A DNA stretch of 64,000 bases from Hahella sp. CCB-MM4. GTDB taxonomy: Bacteria > Pseudomonadota > Gammaproteobacteria > Pseudomonadales > Oleiphilaceae. A model generated the notes under the pieces. That model saw nothing but the letters and a program-made list of their open reading frames with translations, did no database searches and had not been told where the DNA came from. Positions 9,457 to 18,254 of this stretch are shown here, piece after piece. The stretch spans positions 620,001 through 684,000 of the forward strand of contig NZ_MRYI01000001.1 in NCBI RefSeq assembly GCF_002260525.1. Reading direction: 5' to 3'. A program made the position numbers and the translations under genes. Numbering within the stretch: position 1 is the stretch's first letter; each line of letters starts with the position of its first letter.

Positions 9457-11244
9457 TTGTCCCGATTAAGGATATTCCTGGGTGCAGTATTTGTTCTGAC
9501 GTTGATATGCCTCGGCTTAAGTGTCACCTTTACGATCATGGACCTGCGCGAGAGCACACTGGAAGTCAGAATTGCAAAAGACGACATTACATGGCCGGCC
9601 CATCAGATAGAAGTCGAGGCCTACCAGACGCTCAGCACCGTCTTACGGGCCAGGCAGACACCGGAGATTCTCCCCCACCTGGACCTGCGCTACGCTCTGT
9701 TACTTAGCCGTACCGACCTGTTCAAACATGGAGAGTTTCTGGACGCGATATATCAGCTCCCCAAATCCCAGAAATTGCTCCAGAATATTATTCGCCAGGC
9801 AGAGAACCTTGATCCCTTAGTTAATCGGGCCATGAGTGGAGAACCCAATAGCCTGGATCAACTGGAAAAGGCGTTGGAAACGCTTCTCGACCGCTCTCAC
9901 CAACTCACTCTGCAAATCAACTACGACAAAATCGAACAGATAGTGTCGAACCGCAAGCAACTGTCCGCGGTATTTCTGTCGACAGAAATTTTACTGGGGG
10001 TTCTGGCACTACTCTCACTACTGGGCTTTATCTTCCTGTACCTGATGATCGAACGGGCCGAAAAGAACCGGGCCGAAGCTGAATTCCATCGCCGCCGGGC
10101 AGAGGCCAATAGTGAAGCCAAGAGTCGCTTTTTATCCAATATGAGCCACGAGCTGCGTACTCCGCTCAATGCCATCATGGGATTTGCCCAGCTCATCAAA
10201 ATGGAGGATGAGAATCTCAGCCGGGAGCACCTGGATAATGTGATAGAAATTTATACCGCCAGCGAGCACCTGCTTTCCCTGATCAATGACATCCTCGATC
10301 TGTCAAAAATCGAAAGCGGCCAGCTCGGCATCAGTATGGAGCCCTGCTCGGTCATGACAGTGATCAATGAGTGCTTCAAACTGGTGAATCGGCTCGCCTA
10401 CGAGAAAAACATATCCCTGCATGCGCCTGTCACCCGTTTTGACTATCTTATGGAAGTCGACCACACCCGTCTCAAACAGGTGCTCACCAACCTTTTGACC
10501 AATGCCATCAAATACAACCGCAAGGATGGCTGGGTCAAAATTGAATTACGCCGCAGAGAAAGGGATAACCACCTGCGTATTGAAGTCATCGATAACGGTA
10601 TCGGGATCAGAAAGCAGGACCAGAGCAAGGTGTTTCAACCCTTTGAACGTCTCGCTGATGACGTCACTATCGAAGGAACAGGGATAGGCCTGGCACTGTG
10701 TCAGCAATTGGTCATGCTGATGGGTGGGGAGATCGGCTTCAAGTCCACGGAAGATGAAGGCAGCCGTTTCTGGGTGGATTTCCCGGTGAAGGAAGTTCTC
10801 GCGCCGGAAAATGTCGACCGCAAGCCTATCTCCATTGAGCCTCTGCCGGACGCCAAAACACTCCTCTACATTGACGATAACCAGACGAACCTGAAACTGT
10901 TGGAACAATACCTTTCATCATTTCCCGGATTAAAATTGCTTACCGCGACTGACGCGGATCAGGGACTCGAGGTGGCGGCCCAGACGTTACCCGACATTAT
11001 TCTCCTGGACCTCAACCTTCCCCGCGTAACCGGTTACGAAGTCTATCGACGATTAAAGTCACAACCCTATCTGGTGGATACACCCGTTGTCGTAGTAACG
11101 GCCAACATTAACGCCCAGATTGAAGCCGAATCACTGGGAATACAGTTTGACCGGATATTGATGAAACCTATCGACTTCAATGAGCTGGAGCGGGTATTGG
11201 ACTCCGAGCTGGACATGCAGACAGCCAAGTCGGCCTTTCTCTGA
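9457..11244 (+). CDS. Hybrid sensor histidine kinase with receiver domain
   Basis: Inner-membrane hybrid kinase of 595 residues. TTG 9457 is chosen as the start because GGAG lies 8 bases before it; GTG 9448 has no such site. A first membrane helix (about 5-27) and a second (about 175-200) enclose a periplasmic region of about 145 residues. A short coiled linker leads to the HisKA domain with the phospho-acceptor histidine in MSHELRTP (H231), an HATPase domain (NAIKYN, DNGIGI, GTGIGLAL) and a C-terminal receiver with phospho-acceptor D518 in LLDLNLP and the conserved K in MKPID. There is no DNA-binding output, so phosphate must pass to another protein. The PruR-like gene just upstream probably supplies the ligand sensor for the periplasmic part. 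Confidence 0.92.
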   Translation: MSRLRIFLGAVFVLTLICLGLSVTFTIMDLRESTLEVRIAKDDITWPAHQIEVEAYQTLSTVLRARQTPEILPHLDLRYALLLSRTDLFKHGEFLDAIYQLPKSQKLLQNIIRQAENLDPLVNRAMSGEPNSLDQLEKALETLLDRSHQLTLQINYDKIEQIVSNRKQLSAVFLSTEILLGVLALLSLLGFIFLYLMIERAEKNRAEAEFHRRRAEANSEAKSRFLSNMSHELRTPLNAIMGFAQLIKMEDENLSREHLDNVIEIYTASEHLLSLINDILDLSKIESGQLGISMEPCSVMTVINECFKLVNRLAYEKNISLHAPVTRFDYLMEVDHTRLKQVLTNLLTNAIKYNRKDGWVKIELRRRERDNHLRIEVIDNGIGIRKQDQSKVFQPFERLADDVTIEGTGIGLALCQQLVMLMGGEIGFKSTEDEGSRFWVDFPVKEVLAPENVDRKPISIEPLPDAKTLLYIDDNQTNLKLLEQYLSSFPGLKLLTATDADQGLEVAAQTLPDIILLDLNLPRVTGYEVYRRLKSQPYLVDTPVVVVTANINAQIEAESLGIQFDRILMKPIDFNELERVLDSELDMQTAKSAFL

Positions 11245-11319
11245 GTCGATTCCGCCACGCGCTTGTTGCCCGCCATAATGAGTGGCATGATTTCGCGTTT
11301 TTAAATCTGAGTGAAGTCT

Positions 11320-12381
11320 ATGAGTTCATCCCTGACCGTTATTGCCGGAAACAAGGCCCGTAAAATGCTCCTGGAGCAAGGTTTCCGGCAGGAACTCTTC
11401 AGCGGAATGGCCGCCGCATCCGGAGGGCCAAAGTGGTTCATTCTGTTTGGACTGGACTGCTACCTGTTTGGAGAGTTTTTTCAGGGACGGACAACCCCAC
11501 TGCATACCCTGGGGTCTTCAGCCGGAGCCTGGCAAATGGCCTGCTTCGGACAACGGGACCCGGTCGCTGCCATCACTCGACTGGCGGACTACTACTCCCA
11601 CGAAACCTACACCGCAAAGCCAAGTGTCAAACAGATCACCGATCAGGCCCGTCTGATGGTACAGCACATGCTCGGTTCAGACGGCGCCAGAGACATCGCA
11701 GAAAACCCGATGATCCATACGCATATACTGGCCAACCGCTGCCATGGACCAGTCGCCTCAGAAGCCCCTCTTCTTCAGACTGCCGGCCTGGCACTGGCAG
11801 CAACGGCAAATGCGATATCCCGTTCCTGGCTGGGTCGATTCTTCGAGCGGGTCATTTTTCATGCCGGATCCCAAAGCCACTATCAGTTCAACGATTTCAA
11901 TACCCAGTACGCGAAACTAACGGCAGAGAATGTAGAAGACGCTCTGCTGGCAAGCGGATCAATTCCTTTGGTATTACAGGGGATACAAAATATTGAGGGC
12001 GCACCACAAGGCATTTACCGGGACGGTGGAATCATCGACTACCACTTTGATCTGCCTTTTCATGAATATGACGGCCTGATGCTCTATCCGCATTTTTCCC
12101 GGACGGTGACTCCCGGCTGGTTTGACAAGCGTTTGGGGTATCGCAAGGTATCGCCACAGAGCTATGACAATGTGGTTTTGCTGACACCATCCGCTGAATT
12201 GGTGTCCAGTCTTCCTTACCAGAAAATATCAGACCGTAATGATTTTAAAAATCTGGATGCCGACACCCGGATTCGCTACTGGCAAAAAGTACTGGATGCA
12301 GGAAAGCGCATGTCAGAAGAGTTGGATGCCATGATCCAGCACGGCAAGGGACTGGAAAACATACTGCCGTTCCCCGCCTGA
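11320..12381 (+). CDS. Patatin-like phospholipase family protein
   Basis: Probable serine acyl hydrolase of 353 residues. The nucleophile elbow GSSAG contains S67, and the catalytic aspartate lies in DGG (D235), the Ser-Asp dyad of patatin-type lipases. Instead of the usual DGGG oxyanion-hole sequence there is ASGGPKW near residues 28-34. No signal peptide is seen, so it should act in the cytoplasm or at the inner membrane face. ATG 11320 is preferred over GTG 11311. It follows the histidine kinase by 75 bases and precedes the dehalogenase by 110 bases on the same strand; common transcription is possible but not shown. The substrate is unknown. Confidence 0.85.
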   Translation: MSSSLTVIAGNKARKMLLEQGFRQELFSGMAAASGGPKWFILFGLDCYLFGEFFQGRTTPLHTLGSSAGAWQMACFGQRDPVAAITRLADYYSHETYTAKPSVKQITDQARLMVQHMLGSDGARDIAENPMIHTHILANRCHGPVASEAPLLQTAGLALAATANAISRSWLGRFFERVIFHAGSQSHYQFNDFNTQYAKLTAENVEDALLASGSIPLVLQGIQNIEGAPQGIYRDGGIIDYHFDLPFHEYDGLMLYPHFSRTVTPGWFDKRLGYRKVSPQSYDNVVLLTPSAELVSSLPYQKISDRNDFKNLDADTRIRYWQKVLDAGKRMSEELDAMIQHGKGLENILPFPA

Positions 12382-12491
12382 ACCAGCGCACATATCCCTC
12401 ATCGTCCCGTTGAGTCCACTACCGCATTGAATTAGTGTGAACAGGTCCTGGCGTGATATGGCCAGGCCTCAGATTTCAAAGAGGAGCCGCC

Positions 12492-13388
12492 ATGAACATA
12501 ATAAGAACACCTGAAGAGCGCTTTGAAAACCTTACAGACTACCCGTTTTCTCCCCACTACCTGCAGTTGGGGGAACTGCGGATGCATTATGTGGATGAGG
12601 GCTCGGGCGAATCCGGGTTTACGGTCCTCATGGTGCATGGAGAGCCGTCCTGGTCGTACCTCTACCGCCATATGATTCCCATTTGTGCCAGTGCCAGACA
12701 TCGGGTTATCGCACCGGATCTGATTGGTTTCGGTAAATCAGATAAACCCACACGAATGGAAGATTACAGTTATGCCGGTCACGTTGAATGGTTAAGACAG
12801 TTTGTCGACAAGCTGGATTTACAGAATATCTGTCTGGTATGCCAGGACTGGGGATCCTTGCTTGGATTGAGGCTGGCCACCCTGATGCCGAATCGCTTTG
12901 CGGCTATTGTCGTTGGTAACGGTTTTCTGCCCACAGGCGAACAGAAAGTTCCATTTGTATTCAAGGCGTGGCGGGCCTTTGCGGTCTACAGCCCCTGGTT
13001 TCCTATTTCCAAAATCGTCAATTCCGGCTGTTTTAAAAACCTGAGCGAGGACGAACGTCGAGCTTATGATGCCCCATTCCCAAGCTCACGTTACAAGGCC
13101 GGAACCCGGGCTTTCCCCAGGCTGGTACCCACGGAGCCCGATGCCCTGGGCGCGGAGGAAAATCAAAGGGCCTGGAGAATACTGCAGCAATGGCAGAAGC
13201 CATTTTTGACCACCTTCAGTAATGGAGATCCCATTATGCGAGGTGGAGACCGCTACTTTCAGGAACGTGTCCCCGGCGCTAAAGGCCAACCCCATGTCAC
13301 TCTCAAGGGAGGGCATTTTCTGCAAGAGGATGCGGGACCGGAGTTTGCCACCGAAGTGAATCGTCTGCTGGACCGGATGGCCGAATAG
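12492..13388 (+). CDS. Haloalkane dehalogenase-like alpha/beta hydrolase
   Basis: A 298-residue alpha/beta hydrolase close to DhlA-type (subfamily I) haloalkane dehalogenases, which release halide from alkyl halides through an aspartyl ester. ATG 12492 has GAGGAG just upstream. The oxyanion/halide motif HGEPSWSYLYR is intact, the nucleophile is D119 in CQDWG with the halide-binding Trp next to it, and the catalytic His is H275 in GGHFLQED. These are the marks separating dehalogenases from esterases and epoxide hydrolases. The cytoplasmic location is inferred from the lack of a signal peptide. The true substrate may not be halogenated, since many marine homologues have no known one. Confidence 0.88.
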   Translation: MNIIRTPEERFENLTDYPFSPHYLQLGELRMHYVDEGSGESGFTVLMVHGEPSWSYLYRHMIPICASARHRVIAPDLIGFGKSDKPTRMEDYSYAGHVEWLRQFVDKLDLQNICLVCQDWGSLLGLRLATLMPNRFAAIVVGNGFLPTGEQKVPFVFKAWRAFAVYSPWFPISKIVNSGCFKNLSEDERRAYDAPFPSSRYKAGTRAFPRLVPTEPDALGAEENQRAWRILQQWQKPFLTTFSNGDPIMRGGDRYFQERVPGAKGQPHVTLKGGHFLQEDAGPEFATEVNRLLDRMAE

Positions 13389-13448
13389 CCATCCGGGAAC
13401 ACATAATACGCTGGCACTTCCCTGTGCCGAAGTGATCTACAACCGAAA

Positions 13449-15245
13449 TTAACCGGCGTCGATCTGCACGAGCAACTCGCCAGGGGTGACCCGATCTCCC
13501 TTTTTCACCAGGATTTCTTTCACAGTCCCGGATATGGCCGCCTTGATCTCAGTTTCCATTTTCATGGCTTCAATGACCAGAACCGCTTCACCGGCGGCAA
13601 TCTGTTGACCTTCCGCTACTAGGACATCCACAATATTGCCCGGCATCGAAGCTGATACATCTCCTGGGCCTGCTGCTTGTGGCCGCTTACCTTCGCCGCC
13701 ACCACGGGTATATTCACCGGTAGACTCGATCGCGATTTCTTCAGGTACACCGTCAACCGTCATATAGAAACGACGCTCGTTGTCGCCATGAGGGCTGACA
13801 CCGGTGACATGAATATCGTATGTCTCACCATGAACCATGATCTTGAACTCTGTCGCAACAGAAGCACCGGCTGCCGTGGCCTTAGGCTGCAAAGGCTCTG
13901 GCTTGAGAGTGCCCGCATTACGGCCTTCAAGGAAAGGTCTGGCAACTTCCGGGAACATGGCATAGGTCAGAACGTCTTCTTCAGACTTGGCAATACCACT
14001 GATCTCAGACGCCACATTTTCCAGCTCCGGCTTCAGCAGGTCAGCAGGACGGCAATCGATGACATCCTCTTTTCCAATCGCCGCACTTTGCAGCTCACGG
14101 TTAACTTCTGCCGGCGCCGCGCCGTACCAGCCCTGAAGGTAGCGCTTCACTTCATTGGTAATGGTTTCGTAGCGCTTACTGGTCAGAACGTTGATCACAG
14201 CCTGGGTACCGACAATCTGCGATGTAGGCGTCACCAGCGGCGGAAAGCCCAGATCTTCACGAACTTTGGGAATCTCAGCAAAGACATCCCGGATGCGGTC
14301 CAGCGCACCCTGCTCTTTCAACTGATTGGCCAGGTTGGACATCATGCCCCCAGGAACCTGGTTGATCAGCACATTGGTATCGACGCCGTTGTACTCACTT
14401 TCAAACTGGTGATATTTCTTGCGGACTTCACGGAAGTGGTCAGCAATCTCGCCCAGCATATCCAGCTTCACATCCACCTGATAACCGGCTGCCTGCAGCG
14501 CAGCGACCATGGTTTCAGTGGGAGGATGACTGGTTCCCCCGGCAAAGGAGGAAATACAGGTATCCAGATGATCCACTCCAGCTTCCACCGCCTTCAACTG
14601 ACACATGGAGGCCATGCCGGAAGTGTAGTGTGAATGCAGGAAGATCGGCACCTGGAGATCCTGTTTGAGAGCAGACACCAGATCAAATGTCACCTGGGGA
14701 GTCAGCAGCCCCGCCATGTCTTTGATGGCAATACTGTCCGCCCCCATATCCACCATGCGCTTAGCCTGCTCAACAAACGCCTCGACCTTATGCACAGGGC
14801 TGGTGGTATAGCAGATAGTGCCCTGGGCATGCTTGCCCGCCTTCTTGGTGGCGGCAATGGCAGTTTCCAGGTTACGAACATCATTCAGGGCATCAAAAAT
14901 ACGGAATACATCAATACCGTTTTCCGCAGATTTTTCCACAAATGCCGTCACCAGATCATCCGAGTAATGGCGGTAACCCAACAGGTTCTGCCCTCGCAGC
15001 AGCATCTGCAGACGGGTATTCGGCATCGCCTTGCGCAGCGCGCGCAGACGCTCCCACGGATCTTCTTTCAGAAATCGCACACAGGCGTCAAAGGTGGCGC
15101 CGCCCCAGACTTCCAACGACCAGTATCCAGCCTGGTCCAGCTTGGCTGCCACCGGCAGCATATCTTCGGTGCGCAACCGGGTTGCGATCAGTGACTGATG
15201 CCCATCGCGTAAAACCACATCAGTGAGCTGAATAGTACGTGTCAT
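13449..15245 (-). CDS. pycB: Pyruvate carboxylase subunit B (carboxyltransferase plus biotin carrier; OadA-like)
   Basis: Carboxyltransferase subunit that moves CO2 from carboxybiotin to pyruvate, giving oxaloacetate. ATG 15245 is preferred to ATG 15251 because GGAGG lies 6 bases before it, whereas it abuts the longer start. The N-terminal barrel (TDVVLRDGHQS, then the MLLRGQNLLGYRHY segment) is the HMGL/PYC carboxyltransferase, followed by the conserved PYC/OADA domain. The C-terminus is a biotinyl domain with the acceptor lysine in EAMKMETE (about K562). The sodium-pump OadA is very similar, but there are no OadB/OadG genes here and the biotin carboxylase gene lies directly upstream, as in the two-subunit pyruvate carboxylase of Pseudomonas. 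Anaplerotic role. Confidence 0.92.
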   Translation of the reverse strand: MTRTIQLTDVVLRDGHQSLIATRLRTEDMLPVAAKLDQAGYWSLEVWGGATFDACVRFLKEDPWERLRALRKAMPNTRLQMLLRGQNLLGYRHYSDDLVTAFVEKSAENGIDVFRIFDALNDVRNLETAIAATKKAGKHAQGTICYTTSPVHKVEAFVEQAKRMVDMGADSIAIKDMAGLLTPQVTFDLVSALKQDLQVPIFLHSHYTSGMASMCQLKAVEAGVDHLDTCISSFAGGTSHPPTETMVAALQAAGYQVDVKLDMLGEIADHFREVRKKYHQFESEYNGVDTNVLINQVPGGMMSNLANQLKEQGALDRIRDVFAEIPKVREDLGFPPLVTPTSQIVGTQAVINVLTSKRYETITNEVKRYLQGWYGAAPAEVNRELQSAAIGKEDVIDCRPADLLKPELENVASEISGIAKSEEDVLTYAMFPEVARPFLEGRNAGTLKPEPLQPKATAAGASVATEFKIMVHGETYDIHVTGVSPHGDNERRFYMTVDGVPEEIAIESTGEYTRGGGEGKRPQAAGPGDVSASMPGNIVDVLVAEGQQIAAGEAVLVIEAMKMETEIKAAISGTVKEILVKKGDRVTPGELLVQIDAG

Positions 15246-15257
15246 GTTCATCCTCCC

Positions 15258-16718
15258 TTAAAGGCTTGCCTGGGCTGCCACAGCTGCAGCCAATGCGGCC
15301 GCCAGTGATTCGGGACGCCGCTTAACAGAATAGTGAGTCAGTTCGGGATGCGCTTCGACAAACCCGGTATTGAATTTTGCAGCCTGAAATTCAGGGTGCT
15401 GCAGAATCTGTTTGTAGTATGGAATCGTGGTGGTAATCCCAAAGATCTGCATGTCTTCCAGTGCCCGCTCGCACCGCTCCAGCAGCTCTTCCCAGGTCAT
15501 ATTCCACACAATCAATTTTGCGCACATGGAATCGTAGTAGGGTGGAATCGTGTAGCCCGTGTAGATCGCCGCGTCGGTTCTCACGCCGGGGCCGCCCGGG
15601 GAGTAATACCGGCTGACACGACCAAAGCTGGGCAAGAATCCGTTTTTCGGGTCTTCCGCATTAATTCGGAACTGGGCAGCGAAGCCTCGGTGAGTTATAT
15701 CTTCCTGAGCGTAGCGCAGCGCTTCACCCGCAGCGATACGGATCTGCTCTTTAACAATATCCACACCCGTAATGGCTTCGGTAATCGTGTGCTCTACCTG
15801 AACACGGGTGTTCATTTCCATGAAATAGAAACTGTCGTCGTGGTCTAGCAGGAATTCCACCGTTCCGGCGTTTTCGTATCCCACTTCCCGCGCCACCTTG
15901 ACCGCCAGTTGACCAACATAGTCACGCTGCTCTTCATTGAGCTGTGGAGAAGGCGCTAACTCGATCAGTTTCTGGTTACGGCGCTGGATAGAGCAGTCGC
16001 GTTCATACAGGTGGATAGTGTGGCCTTTGGAATCCGCCAGCACCTGAACCTCAATATGGCGAGGATCCACAATACATTTTTCCAGAAACACATCCGCCCG
16101 ACCAAAAGCCTTGGTGGCTTCAGAGATCACGCGGCCAAAGTTGGCGCGCAGCTCTTTTTCGTCATTACAACGACGAATACCACGCCCCCCCCCCCCGGAA
16201 GTCGCCTTCAGCATCACCGGATAGCCGATTTCTGCAGCACAGGTAACGGCTTCTTCCACGTCAGCAAGATTTCCCTCGCTTCCCGGTGTGACCGGTACAC
16301 CAGCCTGGATCGCACTGGTACGGGCTTCGGTTTTGTCTCCCATTTTACTGATCACTTCAGAACTGGGACCGATAAACTTGATACCCCGCTGCTCACAAAT
16401 AGCAGCCAATTCAGCATTTTCAGAAAGAAAACCATAGCCGGGATGCAACGCATCACAGCCGGATTCCACCGCCAGATTCACAATCTTGTGGGGGTTCAGG
16501 TACCCCTGCAGGGGATCGTCTCCCACAAAATAAGCTTCGTCGGTTTTTTTAACGTGAAGCGCATAGCGGTCAGCATCGGTGTAGATTCCCGCTGAACGAA
16601 CTCCGAGTTCCCTACAAGCGCGGGCGATCCTTACAGCGATCTCCCCGCGATTGGCGATCAGAACTTTCTTGATGGAAAGATTATTCTTACTCGCCGGCGA
16701 AGTAGCATTGGTAGACAC
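15258..16718 (-). CDS. pycA: Pyruvate carboxylase subunit A (biotin carboxylase)
   Basis: Biotin carboxylase, 486 residues, an ATP-grasp enzyme that charges biotin on the partner subunit with bicarbonate. GTG 16718 is chosen: GGGAAGG lies about 8 bases upstream and the protein then begins shortly before IKKVLIANRGEIAVRIARAC, as in other family members; longer starts add an atypical tail. Visible motifs are LHPGYGFLSEN, the glycine-rich ATP loop SGGGGRG (about 174-180), RDCSIQRRNQK, EFL and the EMNTRVQVEH active-site loop. The four loop glycines are all GGG codons, forming a run of twelve G on the coding strand. It is translated just ahead of pycB, with a 12-base gap that contains the pycB ribosome-binding site. 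The long upstream region carries an Anr/FNR-type box. Confidence 0.93.
   Translation of the reverse strand: MSTNATSPASKNNLSIKKVLIANRGEIAVRIARACRELGVRSAGIYTDADRYALHVKKTDEAYFVGDDPLQGYLNPHKIVNLAVESGCDALHPGYGFLSENAELAAICEQRGIKFIGPSSEVISKMGDKTEARTSAIQAGVPVTPGSEGNLADVEEAVTCAAEIGYPVMLKATSGGGGRGIRRCNDEKELRANFGRVISEATKAFGRADVFLEKCIVDPRHIEVQVLADSKGHTIHLYERDCSIQRRNQKLIELAPSPQLNEEQRDYVGQLAVKVAREVGYENAGTVEFLLDHDDSFYFMEMNTRVQVEHTITEAITGVDIVKEQIRIAAGEALRYAQEDITHRGFAAQFRINAEDPKNGFLPSFGRVSRYYSPGGPGVRTDAAIYTGYTIPPYYDSMCAKLIVWNMTWEELLERCERALEDMQIFGITTTIPYYKQILQHPEFQAAKFNTGFVEAHPELTHYSVKRRPESLAAALAAAVAAQASL
16185..16196. repeat. C12/G12 homopolymer inside pycA
   Basis: Twelve consecutive C on the plus strand (G on the coding strand) encode the four glycines of the ATP-grasp loop. 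Such a run is prone to replication slippage; a one-base change would abolish the subunit. A sequencing-length error is unlikely here because the frame is intact. Confidence 0.95.
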
Positions 16719-16906
16719 AATCAGGCCCTTCCCATAGCTGTGAAAAATGTATTTAAGGTAGCTTGTACCCGAGAGGCGAATCGATTGGAGGGGAGTGAGG
16801 AACAGGTGTAGATGTGACAGCACACCCTAGTGTTACGGCCCATTTCCCCCTCAAAAAGATCTCGGCCGTACGCAATTCTATTGGAAAGATGGGGGATTCT
16901 GACAAA

Positions 16907-16920
16907 TTAACAATTGTTAA
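16907..16920. promoter_or_regulatory. 14-bp palindrome upstream of pycA
   Basis: Perfect palindrome TTAACAATTGTTAA, two bases away from the Anr/FNR-like box at 16923-16936. It lies about 190 bases upstream of the pycA start in a 483-base gap. It is probably an operator; the protein that binds it is unknown. Confidence 0.45.
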
Positions 16921-16922
16921 TA

Positions 16923-16936
16923 TTGATATAGATCAA
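16923..16936. promoter_or_regulatory. Anr/FNR-type box upstream of pycA
   Basis: TTGATATAGATCAA matches the FNR/Anr consensus TTGAT-N4-ATCAA in every defined position. It lies about 205 bases upstream of pycA, whose promoter should be in this gap (16719-17201). It suggests oxygen-responsive control of pyruvate carboxylase; the actual promoter was not located. Confidence 0.55.
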
Positions 16937-17167
16937 GGCAGAAAAGGGTGATATTTAGTAGGGAAACAAGCTGTCAGGCCAGCAAATACGCTGAGCTTTC
17001 AAAACGAAAAACAGATAATTATCTACCTGTAATGAATTTTTGTTAAATCCGCATTTTTACCTATCGCCGCATTCATCCGCCCACTACATTAGCTACAGCT
17101 ACACGAAGCCCTCCGCCCCACTTTGCGAGCAGAAGAGCCCCTTAACGAACAAAACTACCCGCAATTT

Positions 17168-17196
17168 CCGGGAGGGCCATAAAGAATCCCTCCCGG
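17168..17196 (-). terminator. Hairpin after nrtC
   Basis: Perfect 9-bp G+C-rich stem, arms CCGGGAGGG and CCCTCCCGG with an 11-nt loop, 6 bases past the nrtC stop codon. It is likely to end the nrtABC transcript, although no clear T-run follows on the minus strand. Confidence 0.6.
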
Positions 17197-17201
17197 GTAT
17201 C

Positions 17202-18062
17202 TCAGGCGGCTTCCCGGTCAGAATCCAGCCCCTTCGCTTCTTCCCCGGCTTTGGATTCAGGTTTTTTATCCAATTCCTTCTTACCATGTCGCTCATGCAG
17301 AAACCGAAGCACTTCAGCCCGTAGATGGTTGTAGTGTGAATCGTCTGCGAGTGCCAAACGATTGCGAGGGCGAGGCAGGTCAACGTCCAGGATTTCGCCG
17401 ATTGTTGCTGCCGGTCCATTGGTCATCATCACGATGCGATCTGACAGTAAGACCGCTTCATCCACATCGTGAGTGATCATAATGACCGTGTTCTTGAGGT
17501 CTCGCTGGATTTCCATCAGCGAATCCTGCAGATGCGAACGAGTCAGCGCATCCAGAGCACCGAATGGCTCATCCATCAGCAGCACTGTCGGCTCCATTGC
17601 CAACGCCCGGGCAATCCCGACACGCTGCTTCATCCCACCGGAAATTTCACTGGGTTTCTTGTGCATGGCATACTCCATATGCACCAGGCGCAGGTTATGC
17701 TCAATCCATTCCCGCATTTCAGCCTTGGACTTCTTACCCTTGAAGACCTGCTTCACCGCCAGCTCCACATTTTCATAGGAAGTAAGCCACGGCAGCAGAG
17801 AATGATTTTGAAACACCACGGCCCGCTCAGGCCCAGGCTCGTTAACTTCTTTACCCTCCAGAACCACACCTCCTTCTGTGGACTGAAGCAGGCCTGCCAC
17901 AATATTGAGCACCGTGGACTTTCCGCACCCTGAGTGACCAATCAGGGATACGAACTCCCCTTTTTTGATCTTCAGGTTAACGTTATCCAAGGCCTTGAAT
18001 TTACCCTTGGGGGAATCAAATTCGATACTGATGTGGTCGATAATCAGGTGTTCAGCGGACAT
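17202..18062 (-). CDS. nrtC: Nitrate-type ABC transporter ATPase (NrtC/NrtD-like)
   Basis: ATP-binding subunit of the nitrate/nitrite/cyanate (NrtCD/SsuB/TauB-like) importer, 286 residues. ATG 18062 has GGAGG 7 bases upstream. Walker A GHSGCGKST (42-50), Q-loop VFQNHSLLPW, signature SGGMKQR (141-147), Walker B LLMDEP (162-167) and the switch histidine in ITHDVDEA are all intact. It has a single nucleotide-binding domain without the solute-binding extension of cyanobacterial NrtC, so it is NrtD-like in architecture; a charged tail of about 25 residues is added. Last gene of the nrtA-nrtB-nrtC unit, separated from nrtB by a 192-base spacer that contains tandem repeats and a hairpin. Confidence 0.9.
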   Translation of the reverse strand: MSAEHLIIDHISIEFDSPKGKFKALDNVNLKIKKGEFVSLIGHSGCGKSTVLNIVAGLLQSTEGGVVLEGKEVNEPGPERAVVFQNHSLLPWLTSYENVELAVKQVFKGKKSKAEMREWIEHNLRLVHMEYAMHKKPSEISGGMKQRVGIARALAMEPTVLLMDEPFGALDALTRSHLQDSLMEIQRDLKNTVIMITHDVDEAVLLSDRIVMMTNGPAATIGEILDVDLPRPRNRLALADDSHYNHLRAEVLRFLHERHGKKELDKKPESKAGEEAKGLDSDREAA

Positions 18063-18077
18063 CTGCTGTCCTCCTTT

Positions 18078-18148
18078 CAATTAATACGTTACCGTTCGAG
18101 CAATTAATACGTTGCCATTCGAATCAACTAATACGCTGCTGTTCGATG
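18078..18148. repeat. Three 23-24-bp tandem repeats before nrtC
   Basis: Three adjoining imperfect copies (18078-18100, 18101-18124, 18125-18148) share the pattern CAAYTAATACGYTRCYRTTCGA. They end next to the nrtC ribosome-binding site, inside the nrtB-nrtC spacer, so they form part of the operon mRNA. Confidence 0.85.
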
Positions 18149-18171
18149 TCATCGAAAGCCTCGCTGCTGCG

Positions 18172-18206
18172 GAAAATTGTGAGGCCTATTTCAGGCAGCA
18201 ATTTTC
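18172..18206 (-). other. Hairpin in the nrtB-nrtC spacer
   Basis: Nested inverted repeat: outer arms GAAAATTG (18172-18179) and CAATTTTC (18199-18206), inner arms GCCT (18184-18187) and AGGC (18193-18196). It could stabilise or process the nrtAB message or weaken read-through to nrtC. Confidence 0.45.
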
Positions 18207-18254
18207 TTGCCTGTTTAGTGCGTTTTCGCGATGCATCTTTGCCCACACAGGCCG

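Noticed and set aside
13677-14633. Long open frame of over 300 codons antisense to pycB
   Set aside because: It is opposite an obvious conserved enzyme gene and its translation has no known pattern; it is a by-product of codon bias.
13449-15245. Sodium-pumping oxaloacetate decarboxylase alpha subunit (oadA)
   Set aside because: Sequence is similar, but no oadB/oadG neighbours exist and a biotin carboxylase gene is directly upstream, which favours pyruvate carboxylase.
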